Below are positions 23,380-31,333 of a stretch of 64,000 nucleotides of DNA, one piece after another (position 1 is the first letter of the stretch; each line of letters opens with the position of its first letter). The position numbers were made by a program, and so were the translations under genes. The stretch is from positions 62,001-126,000 of the forward strand of contig CAVZRL010000008.1 of assembly GCA_963777775.1 (NCBI GenBank), given 5' to 3'. The notes under the pieces were generated by a model. It did no database searches, was not told the DNA's origin, and saw only the letters and a list, made by a program, of their open reading frames with translations. The DNA comes from WHSW01 sp963777775 (GTDB lineage Bacteria > Actinomycetota > Thermoleophilia > Solirubrobacterales > 70-9).

Positions 23380-24230
23380 GCGGACCCGAGGCGGCGCCGT
23401 TTCGCCTCGCTCGGGACGGATTCGCGCTCGCCGGCGAGACGAGCGGGGAGGGGACGCCGATCGTGCTCCTGCACGGGCTCACCGCGACGCGCCGCTACGT
23501 GGTCCACGGCTCGCGCGCCCTGGCGCGCACCGGATTCGAGACGATCGCCTACGACGCGCGCGGCCACGGGGAGTCCGAGCCGGCACCCGCGGGCGGCGGC
23601 TACTCCTACGCGGAGCTGGCGGCCGACCTGGGCGCGGTCGTCGGCCGCCTCGACCCGTCGCGAAGCTTCGTGCTCGCCGGACACTCGATGGGGGCACATA
23701 CGCTGGCCGCCTACGCGCTCGCCGAGCCCGAGCGGATCGCGGCGATCGTCGCGATCGGGCCCGCCGTCGTCGGCGCCCCGGCCGAGCCGGGGACGCTTGC
23801 CTACTGGGACCGGCTCGCCGACGGCCTCGCCGAGGGCGGGGTGGAGGGCTTCATCGCCGCCTACGACGACGGCCTCGACCCGGCGTGGCGCGAGACGCTG
23901 CTGCGGATCACGCGCGAGCGGCTCGCGCTTCACCGCGATCCGGAAGCGGTCGCGCGCGCGCTGCGCGAGGTCCCGCGTTCGCTGCCGTTCGACGGCCTGG
24001 GCGAGCTCGAGCATCTCGAGCTCCCGGCGCTGGTGGTGGCGAGCCACGACGAGGCGGACCCCGGACATCCGTATGCGGTCGCCGCGGCGTGGGCCGAGCG
24101 GCTCCCGAACGCGACCCTGGTCAGCGAGGACCCGGGCGCCTCGCCGCTCGCCTGGCAGGGCGGTCGCCTGTCGCGGGAGATCGCGGCGTTCTGCGAGCGG
24201 CAGGAGGTCGGCGAACGGCTTTCGCGCTAA
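23376..24230 (+). CDS. alpha/beta-hydrolase fold protein
   Basis: 284 residues. Oxyanion loop VLLHGLTATRR, nucleophile elbow AGHSMGAHTLA, and YDARGHGESEPAPAGGGYSY are typical of the Abhydrolase_1 group. The acid Asp appears near SHDEADPGHPYA. The C-terminal His is not evident (EDPGASPLAWQGGRLSREI), so catalysis may be unusual. ATG overlaps the HAD stop (ATGA). Its stop TAA overlaps the convergent DUF3052 stop. Confidence 0.82.
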   Translation: MSGPEAAPFRLARDGFALAGETSGEGTPIVLLHGLTATRRYVVHGSRALARTGFETIAYDARGHGESEPAPAGGGYSYAELAADLGAVVGRLDPSRSFVLAGHSMGAHTLAAYALAEPERIAAIVAIGPAVVGAPAEPGTLAYWDRLADGLAEGGVEGFIAAYDDGLDPAWRETLLRITRERLALHRDPEAVARALREVPRSLPFDGLGELEHLELPALVVASHDEADPGHPYAVAAAWAERLPNATLVSEDPGASPLAWQGGRLSREIAAFCERQEVGERLSR

Positions 24231-24634
24231 CGGCGGTTCTGGCGCCGGTGCACCAACCGCAGGCCCGACCACGTCTGATCGATCGCGCAGACCTTGTTGT
24301 CGACCAGCCCGGCGGCAAGCGCGATCTCGCGGACGACGTCCTCGCTGACGTCGGTCGGGACGCGGGAGGCCCGCTTCGGCCACGCGATCCAGAGCCCGCC
24401 ATCGGGATAGACGGCGTTCGCGAGCCGCGCGAAGCGACGCTCGATCGGCGCCCGGCGCTCGAAGAAGGCGACGACGACGTCGAGCGGCGCCACCGCGCGC
24501 TGCTTTATGACAACCCGATCGGGGAGCTCGCCGAGCGCCGCGGCGAACCCGGCGGGCGCCCCTGGGAACGCGACCCGGCTCTCCTCCTTGATTCCCAGCT
24601 TGCGCGCCAGCGGCGTTGCCGAGTAGCCGGCCAC
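24227..24634 (-). CDS. DUF3052-family protein
   Basis: A 135-residue small protein with the actinobacterial DUF3052 pattern: AGYSATPLARKLGIKEESRV, DVVVAFFERRAPIERRF, GGLWIAWPKRAS and CAIDQTWSGLRLVHRR. Function unknown; no catalytic motif. GTG start with TAGGCT 6 nt upstream, sharing a 26-bp spacer with the divergent PRC-barrel gene. Confidence 0.8.
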   Translation of the reverse strand: MAGYSATPLARKLGIKEESRVAFPGAPAGFAAALGELPDRVVIKQRAVAPLDVVVAFFERRAPIERRFARLANAVYPDGGLWIAWPKRASRVPTDVSEDVVREIALAAGLVDNKVCAIDQTWSGLRLVHRRQNRR

Positions 24635-24640
24635 GCCGCC

Positions 24641-24650
24641 AGCCTATGCT
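24641..24650. promoter_or_regulatory. bidirectional leaderless -10 decamer (AGCCTATGCT)
   Basis: Read on the minus strand it is TAGGCT, ending 6 nt before GTG 24634. On the plus strand it is TATGCT, ending 10 nt before ATG 24661. The two hexamers share one TA step in a 26-bp spacer. Confidence 0.55.
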
Positions 24651-24660
24651 TTCCGTGGCG

Positions 24661-24999
24661 ATGGTCGACGACGGGCACGCGATCCACTACGCGGCGGTGA
24701 GCAAAGGCACGCCGGTCTATTCGTCCGACGGGACGGAGGTGGGCACGGTGCGCCAGGTGGTCGACAACTTCCGCGAGCACATCCTCGACGGGATCGTGAT
24801 CGAGACGCCTTCGGGCGAGCTGCGGTTCGCCGACGCGCCCGAGGTCGGCCGAACCGCGGAGCGCGGCGTAACGCTGACAATCGACGCGAGCAAGGTCGAC
24901 TCGCTGCCACCGCCCGAGGACGGCCCGCGCACGTTCAGCGCCAATCGCGCAACCGGCCGGCTCTCGAAGCTGTTCGGACGCGGTTGGAAGCGCGACTGA
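24661..24999 (+). CDS. PRC-barrel-like domain protein
   Basis: 112 residues. A small beta barrel is suggested by GTPVYSSDGTEVGTVRQVVD and GIVIETPSGELRFADAPEVG. It ends in a basic tail (LSKLFGRGWKRD). PRC barrels occur in ribosome maturation factors and stress proteins; the role here is unknown. GTG 24655 is an alternative in-frame start. Followed by a strong hairpin. Confidence 0.72.
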   Translation: MVDDGHAIHYAAVSKGTPVYSSDGTEVGTVRQVVDNFREHILDGIVIETPSGELRFADAPEVGRTAERGVTLTIDASKVDSLPPPEDGPRTFSANRATGRLSKLFGRGWKRD

Positions 25000-25007
25000 C
25001 GCCGAGA

Positions 25008-25042
25008 GGAGCATTCCGACGGCATCTGGGACGGAATGCTCC
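25008..25042 (+). terminator. hairpin after the PRC-barrel gene
   Basis: A perfect 11-bp inverted repeat (GGAGCATTCCG / CGGAATGCTCC) with a 13-nt loop, 9 nt after the stop. No U-tract. Confidence 0.55.
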
Positions 25043-25094
25043 GCTCGAGCCACCGCGCAGCCGGGCGGATAACCAGGGTAAACCCGGACCGGGC

Positions 25095-25100
25095 TAGGCT
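25095..25100 (+). promoter_or_regulatory. candidate leaderless -10 box (TAGGCT) for the MmcQ/YjbR gene
   Basis: Ends 6 nt before GTG 25107. No SD. Confidence 0.5.
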
Positions 25101-25106
25101 CGACCG

Positions 25107-25472
25107 GTGGCCGACTGGAAGACGGTGACGGAGCTCGGTGGCCGGCTGCCGGAGGTCGAGCAGGGCACCTCGTACGGCACACCGGCGCTCAAGGTGCGCG
25201 GGAAGATGTTCGCGCGCCTGCGCGAGGACGAGAAGACGCTGGTGGTCTGGACCGACTTCATGGAGCGAGAGGCGCTGACGCAGGGCGATCCGGAGACATT
25301 CCTGGTCACGCCGCACTATGAGGAGTGGCCGCTGGTCTTGGTCAGGCTCGCGCGCGTGGACGAGCGCGAGCTGGAGGAGCTCTTGATCGAGTCCTGGCGC
25401 GAGCGGGCGCCGAAGCGCCTCCGCCAGGCCTACGACGAGGAGCGCGGGAACCCGCAGGGTGAGTTTCCATAA
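25107..25472 (+). CDS. MmcQ/YjbR family protein
   Basis: 121 residues with the CyaY-like fold pattern of this family: YGTPALKVRGKMFARLREDE, LVVWTDFMEREAL, FLVTPHYEEWPLVLVRL and the C-terminal LIESWRERAPKRL. Family members have been proposed to bind DNA, but no defined role is established. Monocistronic; convergent with the lipoprotein hydrolase. Confidence 0.85.
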   Translation: MADWKTVTELGGRLPEVEQGTSYGTPALKVRGKMFARLREDEKTLVVWTDFMEREALTQGDPETFLVTPHYEEWPLVLVRLARVDERELEELLIESWRERAPKRLRQAYDEERGNPQGEFP

Positions 25473-25518
25473 CCGTTCTTATCGCGCGTAAGGTGCCCTG
25501 GCGGGCCCCGGGAACCGG

Positions 25519-26412
25519 CTACTCGCCCAGGAATGCGTCGACCGCGCGCGTGAACCGCTGGCGCTCCTGAAACAGGAACGCGTGCGCGCCCGGAAGCACG
25601 ATCATCTCCGACCCGGGCACCTGACCGGCGATCCGGCGCAGGTTGACGGGCGGCACGACCGGGTCCCGGCGCCCCGCCGCCGCCAGCAGCGGAACCTCGA
25701 CCCCGGCGAGCTGGCGAAAGTTGCGATTGCTACGAAGCCACGGGTCCTCGGCCGCGACCTGCGCGTCCGTTGTCGCAGCGGGGACGTCGAAGTCGTCGGG
25801 GATCTCGCCGCTGCGGCTCGCCCGCACGAGCCGGCGCAGGAAACGGCGACCCTCGCGCTGGCGCTCGGGCGGGTAGAGCTCGCGCAGGATCTGGCGATCG
25901 GTCGGGCTCGGGTCGCTGTCGATCGCCTGCGCCTCCGGGCTACCGAGCACGGTGCCGGGCCCTCCGGGGTTGGTGCCGGCGAGGATCAGATGCGAGACCC
26001 GCTCGGGGTGCTCGATCGCGAGCCGCTGGGCGACGAACCCTCCCATCGACCAGCCGAGCACGTCCGCCTTCGAGATCCCGACCGCCTCGATCAGTCCGTC
26101 CGTGGTATCGGCGAGCGAGCCGAAGGAATCGCCGCGCCAGGGCCCGGAGCGACCGAGACCGGGGTAGTCGAAGAGCAGCAGGCGATGCTCGCGGCTCAGC
26201 AGGCGCAGCAGGGCCGGGTCCCATTCAGCCATCGTCGAGCCGGTCCCGATCAGCATCACCAGCGGCGGGCCATGCCCACGCTCATACCACGCGATCTCGG
26301 TTCCGCCGACGCGCGCCTCTCGCACCCGGGCCTCGAACGCGCGCTCGGGCGCCGAGCCGCAGCCGACGACCGCGAGCACGAGCAACGCCAGGATCGCGCC
26401 ACGAGCCCTCAT
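25519..26412 (-). CDS. alpha/beta hydrolase lipoprotein
   Basis: A 297-residue secreted lipoprotein: signal MRARGAILALLVLA, then lipobox VVGC with Cys18. The hydrolase fold shows MLIGTGSTMAEW, DYPGLGRSGP, nucleophile LGWSMGGFVAQ, acid RRDPVVPP and His in PGAHAFLF, so the triad is complete. Substrate unknown. ATG overlaps the FUSC-like gene stop (ATGA). Confidence 0.85.
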   Translation of the reverse strand: MRARGAILALLVLAVVGCGSAPERAFEARVREARVGGTEIAWYERGHGPPLVMLIGTGSTMAEWDPALLRLLSREHRLLLFDYPGLGRSGPWRGDSFGSLADTTDGLIEAVGISKADVLGWSMGGFVAQRLAIEHPERVSHLILAGTNPGGPGTVLGSPEAQAIDSDPSPTDRQILRELYPPERQREGRRFLRRLVRASRSGEIPDDFDVPAATTDAQVAAEDPWLRSNRNFRQLAGVEVPLLAAAGRRDPVVPPVNLRRIAGQVPGSEMIVLPGAHAFLFQERQRFTRAVDAFLGE

Positions 26413-27473
26413 CGCCGAGCTGCCCGGGAGCGGTCCGGGCCCGCGGCCTCTCCCCAGGCCAAGAACGCCGCACCCGCGATCACGATCCCGATCGCGGTCG
26501 CGAGTCCCCTCTCGTCCGCAGCCTCGATCGGCGGCGTGCCGAGGCTATCGGTGAGCAGGACGACGTAGGTGGTGATCGCGGTGGTGAACAGCGCGTATTC
26601 GATCGCCAGCAGCGCGTAGGAGAACGCGGCCGCGACGGCGAGCACGATCGCCGTCGGCACCGGCTGCTCACCGAGCACCGCCGCGAGGCCCGTCGCCAGC
26701 GCCAGGCCGACCACCGTGCCGGCGGCGCGCATCGCCAGCCGCTCGAGCGTTTCGTCACGAAACGGGCGCAGGACGAAGAGGATCGTCAGCGGCACCCAGT
26801 AGCCGTGCTCACCGAGGTCGACGACGCGATAGAACGCGACGCCGAGACCGAGGGCGGCGCCAAACCGGATCCCGTGGCGCAGGGCCGACGAGGCGAGGGT
26901 CAGATTCGCCCGCATGGTGGCCACGGAGCCGCGCGCCGCCTCACCCAGCGACCAGCGCCCGGGCGCGCGGTCGGAGAAGACCAAGGCGGCCAGCGCAGCG
27001 GCCGCCTGCAGCAGGCCGCCGGCGGTCCCGAGCACGAGCGCCTCGGGCGCGTCGGCGGGTTCGAGGTAGAAGCCCTGGGCGAGCAGCAGCGCCAGCGAGC
27101 AGGTCAGGCCGGCGATCATCAGCCGCGCCGAGACCGCGAAGCAGAGCCCGGCCAGGCCGCCGATCGCGGCCATCGCGAGCGCCGCCGTGATCGTCGCCTG
27201 GCTCGAGAGCACCCCGATCGCGGCCGAGGCGCCGATCAGCGGCGCGATCAGGAGTTGCCAGCGCACCCGGATGCGGGCCGGCGCGTCGAACGCCGCGAAG
27301 CCGGCGACCAGCGCGCCGGTCGCCAGCCCGGCGGCGTAGGCGTCCTCGAGGAACAGGTCGGCGAGCGCGGCGAGGCCGACCGGCAGCGCGACGAGGCCAC
27401 CCCGTCGCAGCGCCGGCCCCAGCGCGCCGCGAAACCGCCACGCGGGCGGGATCCCGGCGGCGGGACGGCTCAC
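26409..27473 (-). CDS. FUSC-like (aromatic-acid-exporter type) integral membrane protein
   Basis: 354 residues with about ten hydrophobic segments in two blocks. The block after residue 195 (HGYWVPLTILFVLRPFRDET) carries the WVPLTxxxVLRP pattern of FUSC/YccS exporters. Cargo unknown. GTG start. Operon position FMO, FUSC-like, lipoprotein hydrolase suggests these may handle one hydrophobic compound, but that is inference. Confidence 0.78.
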   Translation of the reverse strand: MSRPAAGIPPAWRFRGALGPALRRGGLVALPVGLAALADLFLEDAYAAGLATGALVAGFAAFDAPARIRVRWQLLIAPLIGASAAIGVLSSQATITAALAMAAIGGLAGLCFAVSARLMIAGLTCSLALLLAQGFYLEPADAPEALVLGTAGGLLQAAAALAALVFSDRAPGRWSLGEAARGSVATMRANLTLASSALRHGIRFGAALGLGVAFYRVVDLGEHGYWVPLTILFVLRPFRDETLERLAMRAAGTVVGLALATGLAAVLGEQPVPTAIVLAVAAAFSYALLAIEYALFTTAITTYVVLLTDSLGTPPIEAADERGLATAIGIVIAGAAFLAWGEAAGPDRSRAARR

Positions 27474-27507
27474 GGGGCGGTCGCGACCGTCTCTGCAGCC
27501 GTCCGGG

Positions 27508-28875
27508 TCATCTCGCGCCGAGCTTCAGCTCGTGGCTCCGGCGAGCGCGCAGCCGTCCCAGCAGCCCGCCGTTTCGGCGTTCGCGCGCGATCACCCGCAT
27601 GTAGGGCTCGAAGTCGACCTGGATCGTGTGGCGCGCCGAGGCGACGTAGCGCTTCGCCATCCGCTCGCGCTCGTGGGCGATCACCCGCTGCATCTCCTCC
27701 CGATCGGGCAGTCCGACCTTGCCCTCGAGCAGGTCCGCCACCCACTCCGACTGCGCCTCGGCGAGCGGCATGATCGCGCCCAAGGGCTGGAGCAACCCGA
27801 TGAAGTAGAGCCCCGGATGCTCGGGGCTGACGACGCGCCGATAGAGCGGGACCTCGTTGTCGGGCGCCGAGATCAGGCTCGGGTCGAAGAAGGGAAAGCT
27901 GATCTTGTAGCCGGTGCAATAGATCACCAGGTCGACGTCCTCCTCCGATCCGTCCTCGAAGCGGATTGCCCGCCCGCCCGTGAATTCGGAGATGTTCGGC
28001 TTCACGGTGATGTCGCCGTGCCCGAGTCGCGGCAGCAGGTCGGAGGAGATCGTCGGATGCGCCTCGACCAGCTTGTGGTCGGGCTCGGGCAGCCCGTAGT
28101 CCGTCGGGAGGCCGACGGCGCGCTTCAGGGCGCGCTTGTAGAAGGCCCGGATCAGCGGCAGCGGCAGGTGCGTGGTCAGCGCGTTGCCGAGCTCGTCGGT
28201 CGGCTTGCCGCCCAGGTACTTTGGCAGCACCCAGGCGCCCCGGCGCATCGCCAACAGCGTCCGGTCCGCGATTCGCGAGGACTCGACCGCGATGTCGCAG
28301 GCGGAATTGCCGATCCCGAGCACGAGCACCGTCCTCTGCTCGAGCACTTCGGGCGTCTTGTAGTCGTGGACGTGGAGCTGCTCCCCCGCGAAAGCGTCCT
28401 GGCCGGGGTACGGGGGGTCGGGCCAGCGGGCGTCCCAGTGATGGCCGTTGGCGACCAGCACGGCTGCGAACTCGGCCGAGCCCTCCCCGCCGGAGTCCAG
28501 CTCGCGCCAGCTCACCCGCCAGCGGGAGCCCGCGCCGGGCTCGACCGCCGTCACCTCGGTCCGGAACCGGATCCGGTCGCGAAACCCGAAGCGGTCGACA
28601 TAGTCGTCGAAGTAGGCGGCGATCCGGAAATGATCGGGGTAGTCCGGATAGTCCTCGGGCATCGGAAAGGAGGCGTAGGCCATCGTCCGTCGCGAGGTGT
28701 TGATGTGAAGCGACCGGTACGCGGATGACATCCCGTTGTCGTTCATGTAGCGCCAGTTGCCGCCGACCTGCGAGCCGACCTCGAAGCACTCGAAGTCGAT
28801 CCCGCGCGCGTGCAGGACCTGGCAGGCGGCGATCCCCGACGATCCCGCCCCGATCACGCAGACTCTCTCGCCCAA
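27508..28875 (-). CDS. flavin-containing monooxygenase
   Basis: A 455-residue class B flavoprotein that oxygenates N or S atoms or ketones using FAD, NADPH and O2. FAD site IGAGSSGIAACQVL at the N-terminus, FMO signature FAGEQLHVHDY (FxGxxxHxxxY), NADPH site LGIGNSACDIA, and CTGYKISFPFF. TTG start behind AAAGGAG with 5-nt spacing, one of the clear SD-led genes. Substrate unknown. Confidence 0.9.
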   Translation of the reverse strand: MGERVCVIGAGSSGIAACQVLHARGIDFECFEVGSQVGGNWRYMNDNGMSSAYRSLHINTSRRTMAYASFPMPEDYPDYPDHFRIAAYFDDYVDRFGFRDRIRFRTEVTAVEPGAGSRWRVSWRELDSGGEGSAEFAAVLVANGHHWDARWPDPPYPGQDAFAGEQLHVHDYKTPEVLEQRTVLVLGIGNSACDIAVESSRIADRTLLAMRRGAWVLPKYLGGKPTDELGNALTTHLPLPLIRAFYKRALKRAVGLPTDYGLPEPDHKLVEAHPTISSDLLPRLGHGDITVKPNISEFTGGRAIRFEDGSEEDVDLVIYCTGYKISFPFFDPSLISAPDNEVPLYRRVVSPEHPGLYFIGLLQPLGAIMPLAEAQSEWVADLLEGKVGLPDREEMQRVIAHERERMAKRYVASARHTIQVDFEPYMRVIARERRNGGLLGRLRARRSHELKLGAR

Positions 28876-28894
28876 GCTCGCTCCTTTCCCGGTT

Positions 28895-29440
28895 TCAGTT
28901 CAGCGACGGATCCTCGGGCATTCGCGCGATCAGCGCGAACTGCCCTCCCTTGCGGGCGAGCACGTGCCGCCACAGCGCCTCGGGATCGTCGGGGAACAGC
29001 TCCGCCGGTAGCGGCGGCTCGACGATCCAGGCCTCTTCCGCGAGCTCCCCCTCGAGCTGGCCGGCTCCCCAGCCGGAGTAGCCGGCGTATACGCGGCCGC
29101 GGCGGATCGCGCGCTCGACGTCGTCCTCGGCGGTGTCCGCGGCAACGAACCCGACGTCGGCGACGACGATCCAGGCGGCTGCGGTCGGGTCGTCGAACTC
29201 GGCAAGCACGACCAGCGCCTGCGGCTGCACCGGACCGCCGATGAAGACCGGCTCCTCGCCGGCCAGGTCCGCGAGCTCGGGAGCGACTGCGTCCACCGCG
29301 GTCTCAGAGGGACGGTTGAGCACCACCCCCATCGCCCCGTCCTCGCCGTGCTCGGTGAGCAGCACGACGGTGCGCGCGAAGTTCGGGTCCGAGAGCGCCG
29401 GCGAGGCGATCAACAGGCTTCCACGCAGGGAGTCTTCCAT
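28895..29440 (-). CDS. YqgE/AlgH family protein
   Basis: 181 residues with the typical start LRGSLLIASPALSDPNFART, GAMGVVLNRPSE, FIGGPVQPQALVVL and GYSGWGAGQLEGELAEEAW. The molecular function of this widespread family is not settled. Divergent from the CnoX-like gene across 40 bp. Confidence 0.9.
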   Translation of the reverse strand: MEDSLRGSLLIASPALSDPNFARTVVLLTEHGEDGAMGVVLNRPSETAVDAVAPELADLAGEEPVFIGGPVQPQALVVLAEFDDPTAAAWIVVADVGFVAADTAEDDVERAIRRGRVYAGYSGWGAGQLEGELAEEAWIVEPPLPAELFPDDPEALWRHVLARKGGQFALIARMPEDPSLN

Positions 29441-29465
29441 CGGCCTGCTGATTCTGCCCGCTCGC

Positions 29466-29471
29466 TAACCT
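29466..29471 (+). promoter_or_regulatory. candidate leaderless -10 box (TAACCT) for the CnoX-CcdA operon
   Basis: Ends 9 nt before ATG 29481. Confidence 0.45.
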
Positions 29472-29480
29472 CGATGCCGG

Positions 29481-30248
29481 ATGGTCTTCGACGTCGGCGA
29501 GTCCGATTTCACGACCAGGGTGGTCGAGCGCTCGCGGGAGTTGCCCGTGGTGGTCGACTTCTGGGCCGAATGGTGCGGACCGTGCCATCAGCTCACCCCG
29601 GCGCTTGAGGCCGCGATCTCCAAGCGCGCCGGCGAAGTCGAGCTGGCGAAGGTCGACGTCGACGCCAACCAGGCGCTGGCCGCAGCCTTCGGGGTCCAGG
29701 GAATCCCCGCGGTGAAGGCGTTTCGCGACGGCGCCGTGGTCGCCGAGTTCACCGGCGCGATCGGGCCGGCGCGGATCGAGGCGTTTTTCGAGGACCTCCT
29801 CCCCTCCCCCGCCGATCAGCTCGCCGAGGCCGACGACGAGAGCTCGCTGCGACGGGCGCTCGAGCTCGATCCGCGTCACGCCGGCGCGGCGCGGAAGCTC
29901 GGTCGCCTGCTGCTCGCGCGGGGCGAGAGCGAGGGCGCCCTCGAGCTGCTCGAGCCGCTGCAGGGCGACTTTCTCGCCGAGGGCCTGGTCGCCCGGGCGC
30001 GCCTCGACACCGGCAACGGAGGTGCGCAGTCCTCCGCGCCGGCAGAGCTCGAGCTCGCCTTTGCGGCCTGGGACGTGGAGGATCGCGCGACCGCGCTCGA
30101 CCGCCTCCAGGATGCCCTCGCCGCCGAGACCGACCCCGATCGGCGCGATCTGATCCGGCGCGTGATGGTCGCGCTGTTCACCGAGCTCGGCGCCGACGAT
30201 CCGCTCGCTCGCGAGCACCGGCGACGCCTCGCGGCGGCGCTTCACTGA
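29481..30248 (+). CDS. thioredoxin-TPR protein (CnoX/YbbN-like)
   Basis: 255 residues: an N-terminal thioredoxin domain with WCGPC (C32, C35), then a TPR-like helical half (ESSLRRALELDPRHAGAARK, ALELLEPLQGDF). This is the YbbN/CnoX architecture, a holdase-chaperone that transfers clients to GroEL. ccdA follows 10 nt later, so a redox role linked to CcdA is also plausible. No signal peptide, so cytoplasmic. Confidence 0.88.
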   Translation: MVFDVGESDFTTRVVERSRELPVVVDFWAEWCGPCHQLTPALEAAISKRAGEVELAKVDVDANQALAAAFGVQGIPAVKAFRDGAVVAEFTGAIGPARIEAFFEDLLPSPADQLAEADDESSLRRALELDPRHAGAARKLGRLLLARGESEGALELLEPLQGDFLAEGLVARARLDTGNGGAQSSAPAELELAFAAWDVEDRATALDRLQDALAAETDPDRRDLIRRVMVALFTELGADDPLAREHRRRLAAALH

Positions 30249-30258
30249 CCGTCGCTGA

Positions 30259-30990
30259 ATGACCGACCCGATCTCCGGCGCCGACGTCCCGGTCGCCTTC
30301 ATCGCCGGGCTCGTCTCCTTCCTCTCGCCCTGCGTGCTGCCGCTCGTCCCGGGCTACCTGGCCGCGGTGACCGGCGTCAGCGTCAGCGAGATCGACACCG
30401 CCGGCTGGCGCCGGGTGCTCGCGCCGAGCCTGCTCTTCATCGCCTCGTTCTCGACCGTGTTCATCGCCCTCGGGCTCGCCGCGACCGCGCTCGGGCAGAC
30501 CCTGCGTGACAACCAGGAGCTGCTCACCGACGTCGGGGCGGTCCTGCTGATCGTGCTCGGCGCCCTGTTCATCGGCTCGCTCTACGTCGACCGGCTGAAC
30601 CGCGAGTGGCACATCGAGGCGCTCCTCGCGCGGGCCGGAAAGGGCGGCCCGATCGTCGCGGGGGCGGCCTTCTCGATCGCCTGGACGCCGTGCGTCGGCC
30701 CCGCGCTGGGCGGGATCCTCACCCTCGCCAGCATCGACGGCGAGCTCGCCCACGGCGCCTTCCTGCTCGCCGTCTACTCGCTCGGGCTCGCGATCCCGTT
30801 CCTGATCACCGCGCTCGCCTTCTCCCAGGCCACCGCCGCCTTCGCGACCATGCGCCGCCACTACCGGGCGATCGTGCTCGGCGGCGGCGGGATCCTGATC
30901 GCGATGGGGCTGCTGATCCTGACCGGCGCCTTCACCGAGCTCAATGTCTGGGCCCAGAAGGTGACCAGCGAGCTCGGGCTGAACCTCTAG
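30259..30990 (+). CDS. ccdA: cytochrome c biogenesis protein CcdA
   Basis: A six-helix membrane protein (243 residues) that passes electrons from cytoplasmic thioredoxin to extracytoplasmic thiols for haem attachment. Redox Cys motifs are in FLSPCVLPLVPGYL and AWTPCVGPALGG. It pairs naturally with the upstream thioredoxin-domain protein and with the cytochrome c at 7.5 kb. Confidence 0.92.
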   Translation: MTDPISGADVPVAFIAGLVSFLSPCVLPLVPGYLAAVTGVSVSEIDTAGWRRVLAPSLLFIASFSTVFIALGLAATALGQTLRDNQELLTDVGAVLLIVLGALFIGSLYVDRLNREWHIEALLARAGKGGPIVAGAAFSIAWTPCVGPALGGILTLASIDGELAHGAFLLAVYSLGLAIPFLITALAFSQATAAFATMRRHYRAIVLGGGGILIAMGLLILTGAFTELNVWAQKVTSELGLNL

Positions 30991-30996
30991 CCCCGC

Positions 30997-31293
30997 TCAG
31001 ACGGGCGGCCGCGCGGGGAGCTCGCCCGGACCGACGGCGATCTCGGCCGGGGTCCCGATCGCCTCGGTCTCCTCGACACCCTCACCCTCGCCGTCGCGCG
31101 AGCAGACGATCCGGAACCGCCCCGTGCCGAGCGCCGGATCCGCGATCACCGGCAGCCCGCGGATCTCCTCCCAGCCCAGTCGCTCAGCCTCGAACGGGTT
31201 CAGACGCACCTCCGCGGCCGGCCAGGGACAGCTCGCGTTGTGCTGGTCGATCGCCTTCGAGATCGCTTCCAGGTTCTTCGCCTCGGCGCCCAC
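30997..31293 (-). CDS. small protein of unknown function
   Basis: 98 residues, acidic C-terminal half, no signal or membrane segment. Contains CPWPAAEVRLNPFEAERLGW and PVIADPALGTGRFRIVC. No family recognised. The GTG start has TAGGAT 7 nt upstream, which supports it as a real gene. Its stop is 6 nt from the convergent ccdA stop. Confidence 0.65.
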   Translation of the reverse strand: MGAEAKNLEAISKAIDQHNASCPWPAAEVRLNPFEAERLGWEEIRGLPVIADPALGTGRFRIVCSRDGEGEGVEETEAIGTPAEIAVGPGELPARPPV

Positions 31294-31300
31294 CTCGACG

Positions 31301-31306
31301 ATCCTA
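31301..31306 (-). promoter_or_regulatory. candidate leaderless -10 box (TAGGAT) for the 98-residue gene
   Basis: Ends 7 nt before GTG 31293. The plus strand of the same TA reads TACCGG, 23 nt before the divergent GTG 31334. Confidence 0.45.
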
Positions 31307-31333
31307 CCGGCGCCGGTTTGCGATCATGGGCGC

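Noticed and set aside
23376..24230. Assignment of the hydrolase to a specific enzyme such as a haloalkane dehalogenase or esterase
   Set aside because: The nucleophile is Ser and the catalytic His is not evident, so no specific activity can be named.
29462..29471. A bidirectional -10 decamer for the YqgE/CnoX pair
   Set aside because: The plus hexamer TAACCT is good, but the minus hexamer TAGCGA does not end in T and lies 21 nt from the start. Kept only as a plus-strand promoter.
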